Source: Rossellomorea marisflavi
GTDB lineage: Bacteria; Bacillota; Bacilli; Bacillales; Bacillaceae_B
NCBI RefSeq assembly: GCF_001274775.1
Contig: NZ_LGUE01000004.1
Coordinates: 666,163 to 730,162 of the forward strand
Reading direction: 5' to 3'
DNA length: 64,000 nt
The notes below the pieces were generated by a model, which saw only the letters and a program-made list of their open reading frames with translations, did no database searches and had not been told where the DNA came from. Every line of letters starts with the position of its first letter. The first letter of the stretch is position 1. Made by a program: the position numbers and the translations under genes. Of this stretch, positions 58,071 through 64,000 are shown one piece after another.

Positions 58071-58988
58071 ATGGACCTGCAAAAATATGAACATGATCCC
58101 GTTTTTATATTCCATAAGTCGTGGTGGACCGATGAAGGATATGTGCAAAGGGGCTTGGATCGTGAAACCAATGAAAAAATTGAGCGTCAGGTTCCCTTCA
58201 GTGATATAAAAGAAGTCCTGATTGGGCCAGCCTGGATCAGGATGCACGCGAGATCAAGGGATAGTTCGGGAAAGAAAAAAAATCTGTACAGGCAAGGACT
58301 TCGACTGGTATTCAGAGTGGAAAGCAACGGGGATATTACCTACCTTTCCTTTCTGTCGGAAACCAAAAAAGACGTTGACTCCTGGATCCAACGTATACAT
58401 ACTCACGCTATTCCAGCTTATGTGACCGATCTTGACCTGCATGATGCGAAACGGGAGGATTTCGACTTTCATTATGAATCGATTATCCGGCAACCCCTTC
58501 ATGAGGCTGGCCTTGATTTCCCCGAACGGGTTGATATGAAAAATGAAGAATTCGCACCGCCTCAATGGAAACCCGATTCTTTTTACAAACGAAAGGAGCG
58601 GGAGGAAGCGCGGTCCAAGTCTAGAATGAAGAAGATACGCCTTGTCATCTTCATCGGAACATTTCTGGTAGCACTAGTCTGGATTGCTCACTGGCCGCTT
58701 GATGATGACATGAATGTCATGTTTCTCATGCTCGGTATCCTGGCGCTTTTATTCCCAACCTACTTGCACAATGCCTGGAAGCCTGTTCAATCGCTCCTTG
58801 ATACGGTGATGGTCGGTGCTGCCCTGTTTGCAGGGCTGACGACTGCAAATCTGTACACCCCCATCACGGCTGCGTACTATTCCACTACATGGACGACCCT
58901 CTTGATCTTCGCCGTCTTCCATAATGGCGCTTTCTTCCTGAGTCGATTCAGGAATAAGAAGGATATCCGTCCAACCAGAAAACGATAA
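58071..58988 (+). CDS. membrane protein of unknown function
   Basis: A 305-residue protein: a soluble N-terminal domain of about 200 residues (a PH-like barrel is possible from VPFSDIKEVLIGPAWIRMHAR and LVFRVESNGDITYLSFLSETKKDVDSW), then four helices at about residues 205-225, 232-248, 258-278 and 283-300. GAGAGGTGTTTAGC before ATG at 58071; a further frame upstream lacks a site. No family recognised, the PH guess is weak. Ends in a strong hairpin. Confidence 0.65.
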   Translation: MDLQKYEHDPVFIFHKSWWTDEGYVQRGLDRETNEKIERQVPFSDIKEVLIGPAWIRMHARSRDSSGKKKNLYRQGLRLVFRVESNGDITYLSFLSETKKDVDSWIQRIHTHAIPAYVTDLDLHDAKREDFDFHYESIIRQPLHEAGLDFPERVDMKNEEFAPPQWKPDSFYKRKEREEARSKSRMKKIRLVIFIGTFLVALVWIAHWPLDDDMNVMFLMLGILALLFPTYLHNAWKPVQSLLDTVMVGAALFAGLTTANLYTPITAAYYSTTWTTLLIFAVFHNGAFFLSRFRNKKDIRPTRKR

Positions 58989-58991
58989 ACC

Positions 58992-59025
58992 AAAAAGACG
59001 ACCCCCACATTGGAGTCGTCTTTTT
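58992..59025. terminator. terminator between convergent genes
   Basis: Stem AAAAAGACGAC/GTCGTCTTTTT with a 12-base loop. It can act in both directions, serving the membrane protein gene and menA. Confidence 0.83.
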
Positions 59026-59027
59026 GT

Positions 59028-59954
59028 TCATCGGACGATGAAGTAATTGATGAAGAGTGCCACTGACAGCAGCAATCCGAAGAATGTGTTCGTCTGGGCA
59101 GTCGCTTTCATGGCAAGTCCCGAGTGGGCTGGTCCGCCTTTTCCGAGGAAGGATTTGACGGCTTGTACCGGTTTCGGGATGCTCAGGAAGACGAGCAGGA
59201 CCCACGGGCTGACGGTGCCGGCGATGATGAGGCCGATCAGCCACGCATAGGAGACGAAGAACGAGAAGCCGAGGAAGTAGACGGCTTTCTTGTGACCCAT
59301 GAGGATCGCAAGCGTCTTCCGTCCGCCAATCGTGTCTTCTTCGATATCCCGGATATTGTTGGAGAGGTTGATGGCTCCGACCAGGATCGCAATCGGGATC
59401 GAAATCAGGATCGTCGTCTGATCGACGGTTCCTGTCTGGATGAAGAATGCGATCAGGACGAAGGCCGCTCCCATGCTGACGCCTGAGAACAGCTCACCGA
59501 ATGGCGTGTAGGCAATCGGCAGCGGGCCTCCTGTATATAGGTAGCCGATGAGCATCCCGCCGATTCCGATGGCGGCAAGCCACCAGCTGCTGTTGGCGCA
59601 GATATAGATTCCGGCAAGGACAGCCAGCGTATAGCAGGTAAGGGCCATCTGAAGGACCGTCCTCGGCTTCATGCCGTGGCGGACGATGGCGCCCCCGATC
59701 CCTACCGAGTCTTCCGTGTCGAGCCCACGTTTGAAATCGTAATATTCATTGAATAAGTTCGTGGCAATCTGCAGGCACAGACACGCGAAAAGCATCGCTA
59801 GGAACATCCAGACGCTGATGTTCGTCTCGTACATGGCGGAAACCGTTCCGATGAATACCGGGACGAAGGATGCAGTCAGGGTGTGGGGACGGGTCAGCTG
59901 CCAAAGGATGCTGGCTTTGCTGGGCGTCTCTATCGTTTGGTGCGATTGTTTCAT
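59028..59954 (-). CDS. menA: 1,4-dihydroxy-2-naphthoate polyprenyltransferase
   Basis: A 308-residue UbiA-fold prenyltransferase with about nine helices. The first Asp-rich site is NEYYDFKRGLD and the second NNIRDIEEDTIGGRKTLAI, both of the MenA form. It joins the polyprenyl chain to dihydroxynaphthoate to make demethylmenaquinone. AAAGGATGATT precedes ATG. In many Bacillus species menF lies across the promoter; here the fabH-fabZ operon does instead. Confidence 0.93.
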   Translation of the reverse strand: MKQSHQTIETPSKASILWQLTRPHTLTASFVPVFIGTVSAMYETNISVWMFLAMLFACLCLQIATNLFNEYYDFKRGLDTEDSVGIGGAIVRHGMKPRTVLQMALTCYTLAVLAGIYICANSSWWLAAIGIGGMLIGYLYTGGPLPIAYTPFGELFSGVSMGAAFVLIAFFIQTGTVDQTTILISIPIAILVGAINLSNNIRDIEEDTIGGRKTLAILMGHKKAVYFLGFSFFVSYAWLIGLIIAGTVSPWVLLVFLSIPKPVQAVKSFLGKGGPAHSGLAMKATAQTNTFFGLLLSVALFINYFIVR

Positions 59955-60193
59955 CTAATCATCCTTTCATGCAAGGTTAAATATACTGCTGTTGGACCCG
60001 ATTTGTCCAAGCACATGCTTCAGCATAGCAAATAGAAGTTCGCGCCTCATGCGTGACTCCTGGGTCAGGCCTCATTCAGTTATATTTCTCCTTCTCTTCT
60101 TATCTTAATCTCTCCGGGATGCTTTCACAAGAGCTCAGGGGCAAGTAGAGGGCAGGAATTCGACCTTTTTTTCACCCCTGAAAATCCGGGTGA
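59955..60193. other. intergenic sequence between menA and the fabH promoter
   Basis: Some 240 bases without a gene. It should hold the leftward menA promoter, which I could not fix by eye. A six-base inverted repeat TCACCC/GGGTGA (60172-60193) abuts the -35 of the fabH promoter and may be a further regulator site. Confidence 0.4.
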
Positions 60194-60222
60194 TTGAAGA
60201 ATGCGACAAAAAGGCGTATAAT
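60194..60222 (+). promoter_or_regulatory. SigA promoter of fabH-fabZ
   Basis: TTGAAG, 17 bases, TATAAT. The FapR-like box starts ten bases after the -10. Confidence 0.82.
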
Positions 60223-60231
60223 GGAGAGGAT

Positions 60232-60248
60232 TTAGTACCAGGTCATAA
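60232..60248 (+). promoter_or_regulatory. FapR operator
   Basis: TTAGTACCAGGTCATAA matches the 17-base FapR box (TTAGTACC-N-GGTACTAA form): the left half is exact and the right half has two changes. It covers the transcription start of fabH, where FapR is known to act in Bacillus until malonyl-CoA displaces it. Confidence 0.8.
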
Positions 60249-60290
60249 TATATGGTGTAAACACAATTCATGAAAAAGGTGGTCCTTCTT

Positions 60291-61289
60291 TTGAACCAAT
60301 CACGCGCACGTATCACAGCTATCGGAACGTATGTGCCTGAGAAAAAACTGACAAACGCAGACCTTGAAAAAATGGTGGACACGACTGACGAATGGATCGT
60401 TCAGCGCACCGGCATGCACGAGCGCCGCGTCTCGGCCGATGATCAATTCGCTTCCCATCTTGCTTTCGGGGCCGTCCAGAACCTGATTGACGGGTACGGA
60501 AAAGATCTGAGCGAGGTCGACTGCATCATCGTGGCGACGACCACACCGGATCATGCCTTCCCGAGTGTTGCCTGCCTGATCCAGAATCACTTCGACATAC
60601 CTGCAACCGGTGCCTTCGATCTGAATGCCACCTGTGCCGGTTTCACCTATTCCCTGCATGTGGCCAACAATATGGTATCAAGCGGGATCCATAAAAAAAT
60701 CCTCGTTGTCGCATCTGAAACGCTGACGAAGGTGACGGACTATACAGACCGCTCGACCTGCATCCTCTTCGGGGACGCTGCTGCTGCCATGCTCGTCGAA
60801 TACGATGAAGAGAATCCAAGCTTCCTGGCAAACCACATGGGTGCAAACGGAGCAGGCGGAGCCCACGTGTACCGCCGTACATTCGCTCCTACTCTTCACG
60901 GACAGGAGCTAGATCCATCCGGGAAGATGGTACAGAACGGACGCGAAGTCTATAAGTGGGCAACGCGCACGATCCCAGGCGGCGTAGAAGAGCTTCTGAC
61001 GAAATCCGGCATCGAGCGGGACAAGCTTGACTGGTTCATCCCTCATAGCGCAAACCTCCGCATGGTGGAGTCGATCTGTGACAAAGCCGGGATCAACGTC
61101 GAGAATACCCTGACAAGCATGCAGTACTTCGGCAACACTTCTTCCGCCTCGATCCCCCTTGCTATTCACAAAGGGATCAAAGAAGGAAAAGTGAACGATG
61201 GCGATACGATGCTCCTTTACGGATTCGGCGGCGGACTTACCCATCTCGGACTCGTACTGAACTGGAGTCCCGACAGTCCAAAGGCGTGA
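60291..61289 (+). CDS. fabH: 3-oxoacyl-ACP synthase III (FabH, FabHB-like)
   Basis: A 332-residue KAS III with the triad Cys115 (NATCAGF), His252 (PHSANL) and Asn282 (FGNTSSAS), plus GTYVPEKKLTN and VATTTPDHAFPS of true FabH enzymes. It condenses branched or straight acyl-CoA primers with malonyl-ACP. TTG at 60291 follows AAGGTGG; the ATG 21 bases upstream has no site. A FapR box at the promoter fits. It overlaps the next gene by four bases. Confidence 0.9.
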   Translation: MNQSRARITAIGTYVPEKKLTNADLEKMVDTTDEWIVQRTGMHERRVSADDQFASHLAFGAVQNLIDGYGKDLSEVDCIIVATTTPDHAFPSVACLIQNHFDIPATGAFDLNATCAGFTYSLHVANNMVSSGIHKKILVVASETLTKVTDYTDRSTCILFGDAAAAMLVEYDEENPSFLANHMGANGAGGAHVYRRTFAPTLHGQELDPSGKMVQNGREVYKWATRTIPGGVEELLTKSGIERDKLDWFIPHSANLRMVESICDKAGINVENTLTSMQYFGNTSSASIPLAIHKGIKEGKVNDGDTMLLYGFGGGLTHLGLVLNWSPDSPKA

Positions 61290-61693
61290 AGGACATCCGG
61301 AGCATCCTGCCTCACCGGTTCCCCTTCCTCCTGATCGATGAGATCGTGGAAGTGGAAGAAGGAAGACGGGCGGTGGGCGTGAAGCTCGTTTCACAACATG
61401 ATTGTGAAGGGTCACCGGACGGCGCCTTCCCCCGCGGGTTCATCCTCGAGGCCATGGCCCAGATGAGCGGAGCCGCTCTCCATTCCGAGAGCCGGAGCAA
61501 CGGCCTTGGCATGCTTGCCGGCATCGACAACGGCCGGTTTTACCAGGACGTCTTTGCCGGTGACCGTCTGACTCTTACGATCGACATCACACGGAATAAA
61601 GGAAGGATCGTGAAAGGGAGAGGCACGGCGGCCATCGACAGCAGAATCGTCTGTGAAGCCGACCTCCTATTCGCCTTCCAATCCATGACATAA
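61286..61693 (+). CDS. FabZ-like hydroxyacyl-thioester dehydratase
   Basis: A 135-residue hot-dog-fold dehydratase. The catalytic His10 lies in LPHRFPFLLID and Glu55 in FILEAMAQ, both as in FabZ. It starts with GTG inside the fabH stop (GTGA overlap), so translation is coupled. It would dehydrate 3-hydroxyacyl-ACP. Its presence behind FapR-controlled fabH, rather than with cell-wall genes as for fabZ elsewhere, suggests a second, specialised FabZ. Strong hairpin follows. Confidence 0.88.
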   Translation: MKDIRSILPHRFPFLLIDEIVEVEEGRRAVGVKLVSQHDCEGSPDGAFPRGFILEAMAQMSGAALHSESRSNGLGMLAGIDNGRFYQDVFAGDRLTLTIDITRNKGRIVKGRGTAAIDSRIVCEADLLFAFQSMT

Positions 61694-61698
61694 GTCCG

Positions 61699-61727
61699 GA
61701 GACAAAGCTTATCGCTTGTCTCTTTTT
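61699..61727 (+). terminator. terminator of fabH-fabZ
   Basis: Stem GAGACAAAGC/GCTTGTCTC with a TTTTT run, six bases past the stop. Confidence 0.83.
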
Positions 61728-61782
61728 AAGGAATCAAGACTCTTTGGGTATCGTCACAGGAAATGGAATCAATGATCATAGG

Positions 61783-61808
61783 AAAGGGAGCCGTCATCGG
61801 CTCCCTTT
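61783..61808 (-). terminator. terminator of mepB
   Basis: Eleven-base stem AAAGGGAGCCG/CGGCTCCCTTT with loop TCAT, just past the mepB stop and followed on the minus strand by CCTATG. The T tract is short, but the stem is perfect. Confidence 0.68.
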
Positions 61809-61809
61809 T

Positions 61810-62322
61810 CTATGTATTTTCTTCCCCCAGGTAGTATGAGCGAATCAGGTTCCCATCGACATCTCCGGACAAATCCATGAAATACTCCGATTGCCACGCC
61901 TGGGTCTTCCTTGCCGTCTCGTTCAATCCGGTCACCCAATCGGGATAGACACGCATGGCCCTTTTCCCTTTTGAGCTGCCGGTCGTAACGATCCCTTTCG
62001 ACGCCATCACCTCTTTCGGGAAAACGAACTGCCCTTTCTTTCCTTGGTCCAGGACGGTGATGATGAGGCGATCCGTACTTTCCTCCAACGTATATGGACG
62101 GTTCCGGTCATCGTCTCCCTTTCTCCAAAAGACAGTGAAATAACCCTTTTTGTTGGGTGTTTTCCTGGCGCGCCTGCTCCTATAGGTCCAATCATCCAGC
62201 GTCAGAACGAAGCCTTCATATTCCTGGTTCTGATTTTCCATCTCGAATTCATCCCTATATGGAAGTCCGGCCACTTCTAGCGCATCCATGATCAAATCCT
62301 TTGATGCCAATACGTCCTTCAT
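61810..62322 (-). CDS. mepB: MepB family protein
   Basis: A 170-residue MepB protein, marked by RARKTPNKKGYFTVFW, KKGQFVFPKEVMASKGI and GKRAMRVYPDWV plus TQAWQSEYF. Staphylococcal MepB lies beside the MepRA drug-efflux genes, but its role is unknown. The start is uncertain: ATG at 62322 or 62334, both downstream of AAAAGGG. It begins just after the end of the kinase-like gene. Confidence 0.83.
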   Translation of the reverse strand: MKDVLASKDLIMDALEVAGLPYRDEFEMENQNQEYEGFVLTLDDWTYRSRRARKTPNKKGYFTVFWRKGDDDRNRPYTLEESTDRLIITVLDQGKKGQFVFPKEVMASKGIVTTGSSKGKRAMRVYPDWVTGLNETARKTQAWQSEYFMDLSGDVDGNLIRSYYLGEENT

Positions 62323-62350
62323 TTCCACCCACATCCCTTTTCTGCAGTCC

Positions 62351-63202
62351 TCACGCAAGACTCTCCTTCAGGATCTTCACGTTCCGCTCAAAAAAGTCCC
62401 TATTCTTCTCTAGACCCATACGCTGGCTCCAGCCAGTGGAATTGAATGCGTCGGTCATACGGTAAAAAGGGAGCACGCGATCAAGGTCGATGAGGGGCCT
62501 CACCGAGCGGTATCCATCTTCAAATGCTTCCCGTGTCCCCGGGAACCGCTGACATACATCCCGCTCGATCTTCGTGAAATCCAGCTCCGTCGAACCGATC
62601 CGTACGCTCTCGAAATCAATGATGCCCGCCACATGATCGTCTCGCACAAGGATATTCCCGGGACGGAAATCCATATGGATGAACGACGGACCATCTGGAG
62701 GCGGCAGCTCCTTCCTCATCTCCTCGAATTGAACAAGGGCCAGGTCGAACAATTCAGGGTCTAGCACCTTTTTCGCATCTTCGGCAAACGAGTAGAACTG
62801 CGCAGGAAGGAACTCTGTCCACCTGCTGAATTCATCGCGCACGGCACCTCCGTAGTCTTCGGGACCTACCCGGATGGCATGGAGCCTGGCGAGAATCTTC
62901 CCGATCTCCCACGCCAGATTTTCACTCACCACACCAGTCGCCGGGGCTCCCTCCAGCGCCTCAAGTACCAGGAACCCGTCCTCATGGAAGGCGACGATCT
63001 CCGGCACGGGTAGATGCCCCTTGAATCGCTCCAATATCTCTTTTTCCAACCTGAACTTCTGGATTGAACGGGGAATTTTCAAAAACACCGTTTCCCCCGT
63101 CACGAGTTTCACGTTATACACCGTCGAACTGAATGACTCCGGTACTTCCTTCACAGAAGCAGCTTTAAGATTGACTTTATCCAACCACTGATGAGCGTTC
63201 AT
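62351..63202 (-). CDS. aminoglycoside phosphotransferase family kinase
   Basis: A 283-residue APH-fold kinase. The Brenner motif is HMDFRPGNILV (catalytic Asp in HMD) and the metal motif IIDFES; the N-terminal lobe has the Lys in ETVFLKIPR. Such enzymes phosphorylate antibiotics, choline, fructosamine or related amines; the substrate cannot be told. It heads the mepB pair, with a one-codon-scale gap, so these form an operon. Confidence 0.86.
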   Translation of the reverse strand: MNAHQWLDKVNLKAASVKEVPESFSSTVYNVKLVTGETVFLKIPRSIQKFRLEKEILERFKGHLPVPEIVAFHEDGFLVLEALEGAPATGVVSENLAWEIGKILARLHAIRVGPEDYGGAVRDEFSRWTEFLPAQFYSFAEDAKKVLDPELFDLALVQFEEMRKELPPPDGPSFIHMDFRPGNILVRDDHVAGIIDFESVRIGSTELDFTKIERDVCQRFPGTREAFEDGYRSVRPLIDLDRVLPFYRMTDAFNSTGWSQRMGLEKNRDFFERNVKILKESLA

Positions 63203-63230
63203 GCTCTTCCACCTGCCGTTTCCTTATGAT

Positions 63231-64000
63231 CTAGCTGTTACACTGCACCCCGCTAATCACCCCAAGCTCCCGGAGGGCAAAAGCCACACCATCTTCACCG
63301 GAAGGCTTGGTGACAAAGTCGGCCACACTCTTCAACTCGGCCCCTGCATTCCCCATGGCGACACCCATACCGGCCAGCTGAAGCATATCGATATCGTTGC
63401 CTCCATCTCCAAATGCCATCGCCTCCGAAGGATGGAGCCCAAAATGGTCGAGTATCTTCTTCATGGCAATGGATTTCGATACGGCCGTTTCCAACACATT
63501 CAAGATGAAGGGATGCCAGCGCCTGAAGGTCAATTCGGGAAATCTCTTATGATAGAGGTGCATTGATTCGTCACCCGCAAACAAGCACATGAGAAATACC
63601 TTCTCTCCCATCTTCTCGACCACCGGTGGATAATCCTTCAGCCCCAATGTTTCAAAGAGTGCAGGCATGGTTCTCCGATCCTCGATCCCGTTCATACTGA
63701 ATGAATCGGTATAGAAGGATAGGCCGTGGCCGCACTCCATGGCAAACGAAGAGACAGCCTCTACCGTCTGAGTTGAAAGGACGGAATGAAAGATCACCTC
63801 ATCGCCATGAGTAGCATACCCTCCGTTTGCCGTGATGAAGGTCTCAATCCCCAGATCCCGAATCTCCGCGCACATGGAAAGGGGTCTGCCCGTAGCCGCC
63901 ACCACCCTGATGCCACGGTCCAAAAGCTCCCCTATCGCATCCCTCGTGCTCGAGGGGATACTTCCATCCTCATGATGGGTCAACGTCCCGTCAATATCGA
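63231..64000 (-). CDS. Cof-type HAD phosphatase, N-terminus cut by the window edge
   Basis: At least 255 codons of an HAD-IIB hydrolase whose start lies outside. Motif I DIDGTL is right at the edge, motif II AATGRP, motif III Lys in AVSKSIAMKK and motif IV FGDGGNDIDML. It is a sibling of the HAD gene at 8179-8952 in type only. Probably dephosphorylates a sugar or metabolite phosphate. Confidence 0.88.
   Translation of the reverse strand, partial: DIDGTLTHHEDGSIPSSTRDAIGELLDRGIRVVAATGRPLSMCAEIRDLGIETFITANGGYATHGDEVIFHSVLSTQTVEAVSSFAMECGHGLSFYTDSFSMNGIEDRRTMPALFETLGLKDYPPVVEKMGEKVFLMCLFAGDESMHLYHKRFPELTFRRWHPFILNVLETAVSKSIAMKKILDHFGLHPSEAMAFGDGGNDIDMLQLAGMGVAMGNAGAELKSVADFVTKPSGEDGVAFALRELGVISGVQCNS

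Noticed and set aside
1-64000. tRNA, rRNA, IS elements, prophage and restriction systems
   Set aside because: I looked for cloverleaf landmarks, transposase-like and phage-like proteins and found none.

Overview
The window reads as a stretch of Gram-positive chromosome from the family Bacillaceae. Support: strong AGGAGG-type ribosome sites with frequent TTG and GTG starts, Bacillus-type lipoproteins, ECF sigma/anti-sigma pairs, an S-box leader, Fur and FapR boxes, and many genes whose nearest remembered relatives are B. subtilis genes (ywnA/ywnB, yugJ, rlmCD, yrvL, paiB, ydhK, yezG). Base composition looks close to 50% GC, which would fit a Rossellomorea-like member, but genus is a guess. I saw no rRNA, tRNA, IS element, prophage or CRISPR array. 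Genes are short independent transcription units, often divided by rho-independent hairpins, with many small lipoproteins, membrane proteins and eight or more GNAT acetyltransferases.

Layout. 1-9.0 kb: cut-off P-loop kinase, lipoproteins, exonuclease-BRCT protein, HAD phosphatase divergent from a LacI regulator with a perfect palindrome between them, small membrane proteins and a frameshifted pseudogene. 9.0-16.1 kb: PH-domain and VOC proteins, Fe-alcohol dehydrogenase with VanZ, an ECF sigma with its membrane partner and a matching autoregulatory promoter, YdhK, PaiB. 16.2-20.0 kb: Fur-controlled ferric ABC transporter (ATPase, permease, binding protein). 20.6-21.9 kb: ywnA-ywnB with three copies of one operator. 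22-31 kb: lipoproteins, an orphan YezG immunity protein, a second ECF sigma with a zinc-binding anti-sigma, GNATs, an EamA exporter divergent from a MocR regulator. 31-39.5 kb: an orphan pair of peptide-type ABC permeases, a 691-residue methyltransferase, a hydrolase-only Rel-like protein coupled to a membrane metalloprotease-like protein, and a frameshifted Nudix gene. 39.6-44 kb: third ECF sigma with a DUF4179 partner, rlmCD, alkA-type glycosylase. 44-52.5 kb: Nudix, KAS III, cytidine deaminase, SDR, a helically phased repeat array, and an M20 deacylase behind a SAM-I riboswitch. 52.5-64 kb: butanol-type dehydrogenase, four tandem DUF4181 proteins behind an Lrp regulator, a zinc-ribbon/isochorismatase fusion, HIT, menA, a FapR-controlled fabH-fabZ pair, MepB, an APH-type kinase and a cut-off HAD phosphatase.

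Common logic: envelope sensing (three ECF pairs, many lipoproteins), iron and sulfur supply (Fur, S-box), membrane lipid synthesis (FapR, fabH/fabZ, menA) and small-molecule acetylation or detoxification. The items most worth following up are the repeat array at 48.84-49.00 kb, the S-box M20 gene, the hydrolase-only Rel paralogue, the FapR fabH-fabZ operon and the large methyltransferase.
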